From positions 1 to 14,243 of the forward strand of contig JAWOJF010000131.1 in the NCBI GenBank assembly GCA_046481785.1: a DNA stretch of 14,243 nucleotides, written 5' to 3'. A program made the position numbers and the translations under genes. This stretch comes from JAWOJF01 sp046481785 (GTDB lineage: Bacteria; Bacteroidota; Ignavibacteria; Ignavibacteriales; Ignavibacteriaceae). The notes under the pieces are model-generated. The model saw only the letters and a list, made by a program, of their open reading frames with translations. It did not search any database and was not told the origin of the DNA. This document shows positions 7,561 through 14,167 of this stretch, one piece after another. Position 1 is the first letter of the stretch. Each line of letters opens with the position of its first letter.

Positions 7561-8094
7561 TCATTTCAAGTTTATACAATCTCGACGTATCATGGTAAAA
7601 ATTACAAATATGATTTTAGCTACGAAGAGATAGCTGGGTTAATAAAACAATATGTAGGCGCTTATGCCATTGAGATAGAAAGATATTTTAAAATCATAAT
7701 TTTTGACTATTTGTTTTCAAATGGTGATTCACATCTGAAAAATTTTTCTCTTTTTCGTAATGAAGAATATGGAGATTATTTATTAACTCCATTTTATGAT
7801 TTATTGAATACATCAATTCACGTCCCCGGTGAAAGCGATTTAGCCCTTGATTTGTTTAAAGACGACTTCGTTACTGAAGCATTTAAAGCAGGCTTAAAAC
7901 ATACCAGGTCTGATTTTTTTGAATTTGCAGGAAGAATAGGTATAAATGAAAAAAGATTTGATATGATTTATAACAGCATGCTGGATAAAACGGAAGACAT
8001 GAAAGAACTTGTGAATAAATCTTTTCTGAAAGAAGAACTTAAAAAAGAATATGTGGTTTCTTATAATAAAAAATTAGGAAGATTAAAAAAATAA
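7561..8094 (+). pseudogene. 5'-truncated HipA-like serine/threonine kinase (C-terminal part)
   Basis: The frame reads continuously as the C-lobe of a HipA-type kinase: HGKNYKYDFSYEEIAGL (from 7591), then YVGAYAIEIERYFKIIIFDY, the catalytic loop SNGDSHLKNFSLF (around 7717-7755, with the catalytic Asp and the metal-binding Asn), and TPFYDLLNTSIHV with the second metal-binding Asp. The helical tail ends at TAA 8092-8094. The N-lobe and ATP-binding part, well over 100 residues, are missing. The frame meets a stop at 7525-7527 and has no ATG or GTG before the catalytic loop; TTG at 7711 lies inside the domain and is not a credible start. HipA kinases are toxins of HipBA-type systems that phosphorylate translation factors such as glutamyl-tRNA synthetase. 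This copy lacks the ATP-binding half and a partner gene, so it is probably dead. The left edge is approximate. Confidence 0.85.
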
Positions 8095-8192
8095 CCGGTT
8101 AGGTGTACTGAGGTGTTGAGTGAAAAATGTAAATCAAAATTATGTTTTATTTTCCGTTATTAGAGAAAACAGCTTTTAGTAAAATGAGATCT

Positions 8193-8226
8193 AAAGATGA
8201 CATCTTTTTAAAAAGATGTCATCTTT
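8193..8226. terminator. Perfect 34-bp palindrome, copy 1 (bidirectional terminator or mobile repeat)
   Basis: Two 15-base arms, AAAGATG-A-CATCTTT (8193-8207) and AAAGATG-T-CATCTTT (8212-8226), are joined by TTAA; the whole is a perfect palindrome. Each arm is also a palindrome around one central base. It lies between convergent genes: 98 bp past the HipA remnant's stop and 28 bp past the stop of the PhoD-like gene, as expected for a bidirectional terminator. The same 34 bases recur at 13704-13737 after hemL. Confidence 0.75.
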
Positions 8227-8254
8227 TCCCAACCAGCAGAATTTATCATCAAAC

Positions 8255-9586
8255 CTACTTCAACTCACTCTCTTTCAAACTGAACTTCCACATTTCTTTA
8301 CCTGCATAGTTGTAGTTTATACAGGTGATAACCCTGTTATTTTTGGGACCCGTAACAGAAAAGTAACCGAAATTTCTTTCAAATGTTTTATACTCAGGTA
8401 TACTTAATGGATTTAATTCTTTATCAGGGGTATACACACCTGCTGTTAATGGTGATATTGTAAATTCATATAAAGGATATGTTTCTTTTCTTTCCAGCCT
8501 TGTTATCTGCGATGAATGAATATCGCCTGTAAAAAAAATAACCCCGGTTATGCCTTCCTGCATGATAAGTTCAAGAAGCTTTTCTCTTTCTTCGGTATAA
8601 ATTGAAAAGCGTTCTCCTGCAGGGTTAGGATTTAGTACCTGTCCCCCTGTTACTATTATTTTAAATACGGCTTTACTTGAAACAAGTGCATCTGCCAGCC
8701 ATTGAATCTGTTCATCACCAAACATAACACGGTCACCTGTTTTCCGGTTATTTGGCGCACGGTAGTACCTGTTATCTAAAAGAAAAAATTCAACATCCGA
8801 CCATTCAAAACGTGTTGTTACGCCGGGTTTATCATTAACTCCGTATGATGGATTAGCCCAGAAAAGTTTAAATGCGTCCAATGCCGTATTTTTATGAACA
8901 GAGCCGCGGTCGCTGTCATTAGGCCCAAAATCATGATCATCCCACACTGCGTAATTATGAGTAGAGCCCAGCAGGGGCTGCATTTCGGGGAGTGACCTTG
9001 TGTGTGTGTACCGTTTTAAAATTCCGGTACGGCTATTCCAGTCAACTTCTCTTAAATAAGTGTTGTCCCCCATCCATATCATAAAATCAGGATCTTTATC
9101 TTTAATTGAGGTAAAGATCTCATAATTACCGCCGTAAGGATTTCCGGGCCTGTCATAAACAGGTTCATTTACATAGGCACAGCTTCCAATAACAAATGTA
9201 AAATCAGGAGCATCTTCTCTCCACTGCCACAATTTTAATGTTTGAAATTCAAGAGGATAAGGAAGAGCAGCTTCACTATTATTTAATAACAGCTTGTATT
9301 CATATTGCCGTCCCGGTTCAACATTATCTGCATAAAGTTTAGCAGTAAATGCAGTTTCTTTTATTGTAGTTACTTCATCAGTTTCAAAATGTTTGTCCGG
9401 GGTTTCCTTATCCCAGTATACAATTTTAACTGCGGCGGATTCTTTCGTCTGAACCCATAGTGCAGCTTCTCTCATTTCGGAATATCCTGCCATTGGGCCG
9501 GATTGAAGTAATTCGTGCTGGGTATAAGCAGTTGAGGTTAATAAGATCAAAATATAAAACAGGTTAAGTTTGTAATATAATTTCAT
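8255..9586 (-). CDS. Secreted PhoD-like phosphatase (alkaline phosphatase D family)
   Basis: A 443-residue exported phosphatase. The signal peptide covers about 1-23 (MKLYYK, hydrophobic core, TSTAYTQ). An N-terminal Fn3-like PhoD domain lies at about 30-118 (SGPMAGYSEMREAALWVQT, with the Tyr-rich VEPGRQYEYKL typical of the family). The catalytic metallophosphatase domain then shows FVIGSC (131-136), MGDNTYL (172-178), WDDHDFGPND (215-224), FFLLDNRYYR and FFTGDIHSSQI (351-361). These supply the Asp/Asn/His metal ligands of the Fe/Ca-dependent PhoD-type enzymes, which cleave phosphomonoesters or diesters. An ATG 12 bp upstream (9598) is also in frame. I prefer 9586 because GGA precedes it at suitable spacing and the signal peptide then begins MKLYYK. 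The gene is transcribed divergently from the Mut7-C gene, with a 145-bp AT-rich spacer, and ends at the 34-bp palindrome. Confidence 0.9.
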   Translation of the reverse strand: MKLYYKLNLFYILILLTSTAYTQHELLQSGPMAGYSEMREAALWVQTKESAAVKIVYWDKETPDKHFETDEVTTIKETAFTAKLYADNVEPGRQYEYKLLLNNSEAALPYPLEFQTLKLWQWREDAPDFTFVIGSCAYVNEPVYDRPGNPYGGNYEIFTSIKDKDPDFMIWMGDNTYLREVDWNSRTGILKRYTHTRSLPEMQPLLGSTHNYAVWDDHDFGPNDSDRGSVHKNTALDAFKLFWANPSYGVNDKPGVTTRFEWSDVEFFLLDNRYYRAPNNRKTGDRVMFGDEQIQWLADALVSSKAVFKIIVTGGQVLNPNPAGERFSIYTEEREKLLELIMQEGITGVIFFTGDIHSSQITRLERKETYPLYEFTISPLTAGVYTPDKELNPLSIPEYKTFERNFGYFSVTGPKNNRVITCINYNYAGKEMWKFSLKESELK

Positions 9587-9731
9587 GATTATATCCATAG
9601 AATTTGTAATTAATAATTAAGAATTCGGTTCATGAAGCATGTATTATGAATTTATGTTTTATTTTCCTTTATGGATGGGATAGTTAAAATTAATTAAACT
9701 ATTTTACAAACAAAATTATCTAATTATTAAA

Positions 9732-10481
9732 TTGAACCAGGGTAAAACCGCATATTTCCGTTTTTATGAAGAGCTGAATGATTTTCTTCCGCCTGAAAAG
9801 AGGAAGGTAAAATTTCCGCATTTATTCAGGTATAAGGTTTCTGTAAAAGATATGATTGAATCTATTGGTGTGCCTCATGCTGAAGTAGATATGATATTAG
9901 CCAACGGAATATCTGTCAGCTTTAGTTATATTGTAAATGATAAGGATGAGATAAGTGTATACCCTGTTTTTGAAAGTTTTGACATTTCAGACATTCAGCA
10001 CTTAAGGGCAAAACCATTACGGGTTCCCCGGTTTGTACTTGATGTTCATCTTGGCAGCCTTGCAAAGTATATGAGAATGGCGGGACTTGATACGGAATAC
10101 GGAAATAATTTTTCTGATGAAGATATAGTAAAGATCTCCCTTAATGAACGGAGAGCCATTTTGACCAAAGATGTTGGTTTGCTTAAAAGAAACGAAGTTA
10201 CGCACGGCTATTTTGTAAGAAGCAGCGGGCCGGAGGATCAGTTAAAAGAGATAATCGAAAGGTTCCATCTTCAAAAAGAGATAAAAGAATTTACAAGATG
10301 CCTGATATGTAATTCTCTCATCCGGGAAATTGATAAAAACAGTATTATTGACAGGCTCCCGGAAAAGGTTAAAAATTATCATAAAGATTTTTATATCTGC
10401 AGCAGATGTAATAAAATATACTGGAAGGGAACTCACTTCGATAATATGAGTAAAACAATTCACAGAATCCTGGAATCGTGA
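9732..10481 (+). CDS. Ub-Mut7C / Mut7-C PIN-like RNase domain protein
   Basis: A 249-residue cytoplasmic protein with two domains. Residues about 5-85 match the Mut7-C-associated ubiquitin-like domain (AYFRFYEELNDFLP, VKDMIESIGVPHAEVDMILANG, ISVYPVFE). Residues about 97-245 match Mut7-C, a PIN-like putative ribonuclease: FVLDVHLGSLAKYMRMAGLDT with Asp104, AILTKDVGLL with Asp147, and a zinc ribbon of Cys190/Cys193 and Cys223/Cys226 ending in IYWKGTHFDNM. The family is widespread and poorly characterised; RNA cleavage is inferred from the PIN fold. The start is TTG: no ATG precedes the ubiquitin-like domain, and a TAG stop closes the frame at 9681-9683. No good Shine-Dalgarno is visible. The gene stands alone between a divergent phosphatase gene and a repeat cluster. 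Confidence 0.92.
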   Translation: MNQGKTAYFRFYEELNDFLPPEKRKVKFPHLFRYKVSVKDMIESIGVPHAEVDMILANGISVSFSYIVNDKDEISVYPVFESFDISDIQHLRAKPLRVPRFVLDVHLGSLAKYMRMAGLDTEYGNNFSDEDIVKISLNERRAILTKDVGLLKRNEVTHGYFVRSSGPEDQLKEIIERFHLQKEIKEFTRCLICNSLIREIDKNSIIDRLPEKVKNYHKDFYICSRCNKIYWKGTHFDNMSKTIHRILES

Positions 10482-10506
10482 ATGAGATTCTTACTATAAG
10501 TATATC

Positions 10507-10616
10507 ATCCCACGGGATTTCTGAATTAAATCCCAGAGAGCCTGTCCCGACTCGTCGGGAGATGTAATATTTATAGGTAATAGCCGAAAAAAAAATTATA
10601 AAATCCCTTTAGGGAT
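10507..10616. repeat. Cluster of short (A)TCCC...GGGA(T) hairpins
   Basis: Three hairpins share one form: atccc-ac-gggat (10507-10518), tcccgac-tc-gtcggga (10545-10560) and atccct-tt-agggat (10603-10616). The second is followed by gatgtaatatttataggtaatag and the third by gtaatag, so the downstream tail is shared too. A competing pairing gggattt/aaatccc exists at 10514-10534. They begin 26 bp past the Mut7-C stop, where they may also act as a weak terminator, although no T run follows. The region 10482-10706 contains no recognisable gene. Confidence 0.65.
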
Positions 10617-10706
10617 GTAATAGAAAACAGCATTATAGAGATATAAAAGGATTATTTATTGTGCTTGGAATTTAGTAAACCTGGTTTAAGTTGACGCCAG
10701 GGCGAC

Positions 10707-10892
10707 GGGTCGGGACACGCACAATTAAGACTAATTGTGGCTAAAGCCTCCATGTTTATTGTTTTTCTCCCACGACTTAAAAGTCGTGGCAATTGATATC
10801 CTCTCCTTGTGAAGTTAAGGCTGAGTTGTGCAACAGATTTTGAAACCGGGGTTAATACATATTTATTCACCCGCTTTCTACTTTTCACACAA
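10707..10892 (+). repeat. Hairpin repeat copy B (most complete copy)
   Basis: This copy starts gggtcgggacacgcacaatt (shared with 14168 onwards), has an inverted repeat cacaatta/taattgtg, then gctaaagcctccatg. The 20-nt hairpin ccacgactt-aa-aagtcgtgg is at 10770-10789, followed by the ctccttgtgaagttaaggctg block, gttgtgcaacag, and the end cttttcacacaa. It aligns with copy A along its whole shared 152 bases with scattered substitutions. A 78-codon minus-strand frame (10652-10888) lies in it and is translated repeat. No transposase frame is present inside. Confidence 0.85.
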
Positions 10893-11045
10893 GAAGGGAT
10901 TAATTAAAATCTCTAAAAAGAGGAGTTTAATCGGGCAGGTTATTATGATTAGAAATATTTGAATCCATCCCGCTCAGCAGGGGATCAGAAGAGCTCATCA
11001 TTGATAGTGTATAAATATTAAAAACTTAACGAGAACTTAAAAATT
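10893..11045. repeat. Leader region of the membrane phosphoesterase with two small hairpins
   Basis: ctct-aaaa-agag (10911-10922) and atcccgc-tca-gcaggggat (10967-10985) are visible. The second belongs in form to the ATCCC...GGGAT class seen at 10507-10616. The start codon at 11046 is preceded by gagaacttaaaaatt without a clear Shine-Dalgarno, and I could not identify a promoter. Confidence 0.4.
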
Positions 11046-12281
11046 ATGTCTTTTTCAGTCAGCATTTTAGTTTCAATTCTTTTAATCTTTTTACTTGAAC
11101 TTTATTTTTATAAAAAATTAAAAAAAGTTGTAATAAATCTTTTCCCGCGGATCAATTTTAAAAAATTCCGGCTTATTACATGGATAGCCCTTGGTTACAT
11201 AAACATATACCCGGTGCTGATGTTTTTTGCACGGTTGTATTATTCAGTTATACTTGATCAAAGGCCCGAACTGCCGGAAGGTATCTGGTTTGATATATTT
11301 ATTCTTTTTCCATTCTGGGTTGCTGCTCTTACAATGCTTCAGACTGTAATTTATTTCCTTGTATTAGATATAATAAAACTATTGATCCTTCCTATATATA
11401 AAAGATATAAAACAAAAATACTTCCGTACGAAGCGAAACTGCTTTTAGTTATGATAGGATTCTTTATTATCTATAGTCCTGCCCGCATTGCTTATGATTA
11501 CTATTTTGTTTCTGTAAGACCTGTAGAACTTGTAAAAAAAGACCTCCCGCCTTCTCTTGAAAACTTTAAAATTGTGTTCGTCTCTGATATACAGGCGGAT
11601 AAGTACACTAATAATAAAAGACTTGATAATTATATTTCAAAAATAAATGAACTGAATCCCGACCTTGTTTTAATGGCTGGGGATATAATAACCGGAACCC
11701 CGAAATACATTAATCTTGCTGCCGAATATACCGGCAAAATAAAATCAAAATACGGCGTGTTTACCTGCGTAGGCGACCATGATAACTGGGCATACCGTGA
11801 AGATACAAAAAAAAGTATAAGAGAAATAACTGCCGCACTTGGTAAAAAAAATGTTAAAATGGTAGATAACGGGAAAGAAATTATTAATGTTAACAATGCA
11901 GATATTGGAATTACATTTGTTACAAACACATATGTTGAAAAGATAAATCCCGATATTTTATTAAATCTTGTAAACGGAAACAAAGAACATGATTTAAGAA
12001 TATTCCTTACTCATCAGCCCCGGACTGAACTTATACTGGCTGCAACTGAAAATAAGTATGATATGTTCCTGGCAGGGCATACACACGGCGGACAGGTAAC
12101 TTTTCTTTTCCCTTTTATTAATTTGTCGCCGACTCTTATTGAAACAAAATATGTAAGAGGTACTTTTTATATTGATGATATGCTGATGATTGTAACAAGG
12201 GGGTTAGGCATGTCCCTTGTACCGATAAGATTTAACTCCACCCCGGAAATAACAGTTATAAATGTAACCGGGAAAAGATAA
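11046..12281 (+). CDS. Membrane-anchored metallophosphoesterase (YkuE/YaeI-like) with altered ligand motifs
   Basis: A 411-residue protein with four predicted N-terminal transmembrane helices (about 5-22, 43-65, 83-110, 131-148) and a C-terminal calcineurin-like phosphoesterase domain (about 173-408). Motifs run in order: VSDIQAD (Asp181, Gln183), AGDIITG (Asp213), GDHDNW (Asp244, His245), LTHQP (His323) and GHTHGGQ (His345, His347). Two positions depart from the usual pattern. The His of the DxH metal site is Gln, and the Asn of GNHD is Asp. The rest of the site is intact, so this may be a family variant rather than a dead enzyme. Relatives include YkuE and YaeI, the latter a UDP-diacylglucosamine pyrophosphatase in some bacteria (LpxG) or a phosphodiesterase in others; the substrate is unknown. 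hemL follows after 121 bp, apparently with its own promoter. Confidence 0.88.
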   Translation: MSFSVSILVSILLIFLLELYFYKKLKKVVINLFPRINFKKFRLITWIALGYINIYPVLMFFARLYYSVILDQRPELPEGIWFDIFILFPFWVAALTMLQTVIYFLVLDIIKLLILPIYKRYKTKILPYEAKLLLVMIGFFIIYSPARIAYDYYFVSVRPVELVKKDLPPSLENFKIVFVSDIQADKYTNNKRLDNYISKINELNPDLVLMAGDIITGTPKYINLAAEYTGKIKSKYGVFTCVGDHDNWAYREDTKKSIREITAALGKKNVKMVDNGKEIINVNNADIGITFVTNTYVEKINPDILLNLVNGNKEHDLRIFLTHQPRTELILAATENKYDMFLAGHTHGGQVTFLFPFINLSPTLIETKYVRGTFYIDDMLMIVTRGLGMSLVPIRFNSTPEITVINVTGKR

Positions 12282-12402
12282 ACGGTTGCAGTAAAGGATT
12301 TGTTTTGTAAATTTAAAAGATGGAGGTGATGCTAAGCCCCCTTCCTTCACTGCTAATATCTTCTTAAATTTGTAAAAATTTTATAACAGTTTTAAAGAGA
12401 AT

Positions 12403-13695
12403 ATGAATACATCAAAAAGCAGTAAACTATTTGAAGAAGCTAAAAAATATATTCCGGGGGGTGTTAATTCTCCCGTCAGGGCTTTTAAATCGGTTGGCGG
12501 AGATCCTGTGTTTATTAAAAGCGGTAAAGGATCTAAAATTTATGACGTTGACGGAAATGAATATATAGAATATATAGGAAGCTGGGGGCCGCATATTTTC
12601 GGGCATAATCCTTCTTTTATAAAAGAGGCTCTGCTCAGGGCTATTGATTCGGGAACAAGTTTTGGCGCACCTACGGAAACTGAAGTTGAAATGGCAAAAC
12701 TTATTACTGAGCTTGTCCCTTCTGTAGAAATGGTGAGAATGGTTAACAGCGGTACTGAAGCAACAATGAGTGCAGTACGCGCAGCCAGGGGTTATACCAG
12801 GAGAGAGAAAATAATAAAGTTTGAAGGCTGTTATCATGGCCATGCTGATTATTTCCTTATTAAAGCAGGATCAGGAGCGCTTACACTTGGTATTCCTACT
12901 TCACCCGGTGTAACAAAGGGTAACGCAGCAGATACTCTTGTTGCAGATTATAATAATTTCAATTCAGTTAAAGAATTAGTGCAGGCTAATAAAAATAATG
13001 TAGCTGCAATTATTATAGAACCTGTTGCAGGTAATATGGGACTTGTAAAACCAAATAAAAGTTTTATCTCGCGTTTAAGGGATCTGTGCAGTGAGGAAAA
13101 TATTGTTTTAATATTTGATGAAGTAATGACAGGCTTCAGGCTTGCTAAAGGAGGCGCACAGGAAATATTCGGTATTAAACCTGATCTTTCCACGTTTGGA
13201 AAAATAATCGGCGGCGGACTTCCGGTTGGTGCTTTTGGCGGCAAACGTGATATTATGGACATGGTTGCCCCTAACGGTCCCGTTTACCAGGCAGGTACAT
13301 TAAGCGGTAATCCGCTTGCTATGGCGGCGGGACTTGCAGCGCTAACCTTTATTAAAGAGAATCCCGATATATATAATGTACTTGAAGATAATTCAGCATA
13401 CCTTGAAAAAGGTATAAAAGAAAATCTTAAAGCCGTTAATAAAAAATATGCTTTAAACAGGATCGGCTCAATGTTAACCCTTTTCTTTTATGAAGGAGAC
13501 GTAAATGATTTTAACTCCGCAGTAAAATCAGATACTGCACTTTACGGCAGGTACTTTCACGAAATGCTGAATAGAGGGATCTATCTTGCCCCCGCTCAGT
13601 TCGAAGCACAGTTCGTATCAACAATGCACACAAAGGAAGACCTTGATAAAACCATATCAGCAAGCAGGGAAGCCTTAGAAATAATTACAAAATAA
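12403..13695 (+). CDS. hemL: Glutamate-1-semialdehyde 2,1-aminomutase
   Basis: A 430-residue PLP enzyme that converts glutamate-1-semialdehyde to 5-aminolevulinate, the last step of the C5 route to haem and other tetrapyrroles, in the cytoplasm. The length and motifs are standard. The N-terminus carries the typical IPGGVNSPVRAFKSVGGDP (17-35). VNSGTEATMSAVRAARG (114-130) binds the PLP phosphate. FEGCYHGHAD (140-149), IIIEPVAGNMG (203-213) and FDEVMTGFR (238-246, Asp239 facing the PLP ring nitrogen) follow. STFGKIIGGGLPVGAFGG (263-280) carries the Schiff-base Lys267, and AGTLSGNPLAMAAGLAAL is conserved. The ATG follows aaagagaat. TAAATTTG at 12365-12372 exactly matches the Bacteroidota -7 consensus TAnnTTTG, but I see no good -33 box. 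No other haem gene lies beside it. A perfect palindrome begins 7 bp past the stop and probably ends transcription. Confidence 0.98.
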   Translation: MNTSKSSKLFEEAKKYIPGGVNSPVRAFKSVGGDPVFIKSGKGSKIYDVDGNEYIEYIGSWGPHIFGHNPSFIKEALLRAIDSGTSFGAPTETEVEMAKLITELVPSVEMVRMVNSGTEATMSAVRAARGYTRREKIIKFEGCYHGHADYFLIKAGSGALTLGIPTSPGVTKGNAADTLVADYNNFNSVKELVQANKNNVAAIIIEPVAGNMGLVKPNKSFISRLRDLCSEENIVLIFDEVMTGFRLAKGGAQEIFGIKPDLSTFGKIIGGGLPVGAFGGKRDIMDMVAPNGPVYQAGTLSGNPLAMAAGLAALTFIKENPDIYNVLEDNSAYLEKGIKENLKAVNKKYALNRIGSMLTLFFYEGDVNDFNSAVKSDTALYGRYFHEMLNRGIYLAPAQFEAQFVSTMHTKEDLDKTISASREALEIITK

Positions 13696-13701
13696 GAATA
13701 T

Positions 13702-13739
13702 ATAAAGATGACATCTTTTTAAAAAGATGTCATCTTTAT
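13702..13739. terminator. Perfect palindrome, copy 2, at the hemL 3' end
   Basis: The 34 bases at 13704-13737 are identical to 8193-8226. Pairing extends two bases on each side here, giving a 38-bp perfect palindrome, followed by ttcc. It starts 7 bp after the hemL stop. The position and the strong hairpin ending in ctttattt fit an intrinsic terminator. Confidence 0.8.
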
Positions 13740-13779
13740 TTCCTCCGCGGAGTTAAAAATTGTAAGACCGAGTCTAATT

Positions 13780-13796
13780 GAGGCTGTCCCAAAAGT
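13780..13796. mobile_element. Possible solitary insertion-sequence end
   Basis: gaggctgtcccaaaagt resembles the terminal inverted repeats of some transposons (gaggctg-c/t-cc-aaaagt type, as recalled from IS1182-like elements). No transposase and no matching opposite end are present in the window, so at most it is a remnant. Confidence 0.25.
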
Positions 13797-13930
13797 AAAT
13801 TCGAGTGAATATATTTTCATTTTTTAGCAGCATGATTATTAAACGTTTTAATATGATCCAACGCCCTTTCCTCCTACGAGATTGTGTGAAAATTAAAGAC
13901 TGAGGAATAAGTATTAATTTTATTGATTAA

Positions 13931-14012
13931 CCCCATGTTTTAACATGGGGGAGCCTGAAGAACCATAACAGGGGCTTCAGCCCTGAACTGAGGCTAATTC
14001 AGGGCTAAAGCC
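13931..14012 (-). repeat. Two hairpins of the REP-like cluster
   Basis: ccccatgtt-tt-aacatgggg (13931-13950, 9-bp stem) and ggcttcagccctgaa paired with ttcagggctaaagcc (13973-13987 with 13998-14012, one mismatch). Read on the minus strand they follow repeat copy D, so they may be the distal part of one larger composite element. No gene is visible from 13740 to the window end. Confidence 0.7.
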
Positions 14013-14032
14013 TTATAATTTTATATCATGTC

Positions 14033-14164
14033 CCCCCACCAGGCTAAAGGGAGTGTTGCACAACTAATAATTTAAATGTCTTCTCCTTGAAAGAGACTGT
14101 TTATTTATTGCCACGACATTTATGTCGTGGTTTAGGATTCCAAATATTTTTGGCTTTAGCCCCC
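14033..14164 (-). repeat. Hairpin repeat copy D (diverged, inverted)
   Basis: On the minus strand this reads ggctaaagcc, then the hairpin ccacgacat-aa-atgtcgtgg (14111-14130), caat, an aaggagaag block, gttgtgcaac, then ttagcctggtgggg. The block order is the same as in copies A and B, but the sequence is clearly diverged, including changes in both arms of the hairpin that keep it paired. It lies head to head with copy C. Confidence 0.7.
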
Positions 14165-14167
14165 GAA

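Noticed and set aside
7337..7579. 80-codon minus-strand open frame
   Set aside because: It spans the tttccccc direct repeats and the TCCC...GGGA hairpin, with low-complexity composition and no family resemblance.
8193..8226. 34-bp palindrome as part of a HipBA operator
   Set aside because: It lies downstream of the HipA remnant rather than upstream, no HipB gene is present, and the same sequence follows hemL.
10652..10888. 78-codon minus-strand open frame
   Set aside because: It lies almost entirely in repeat copy B. Frames like this arise from the repeat itself and are often mis-annotated as hypothetical proteins.
11630..11983. 117-codon frame antisense to the membrane phosphoesterase
   Set aside because: It overlaps the conserved catalytic domain on the other strand and has no independent start signal or recognisable domain.
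12427..12843. 138-codon frame antisense to hemL
   Set aside because: It is fully inside hemL, whose protein is highly conserved; the antisense frame is explained by codon bias of the real gene.
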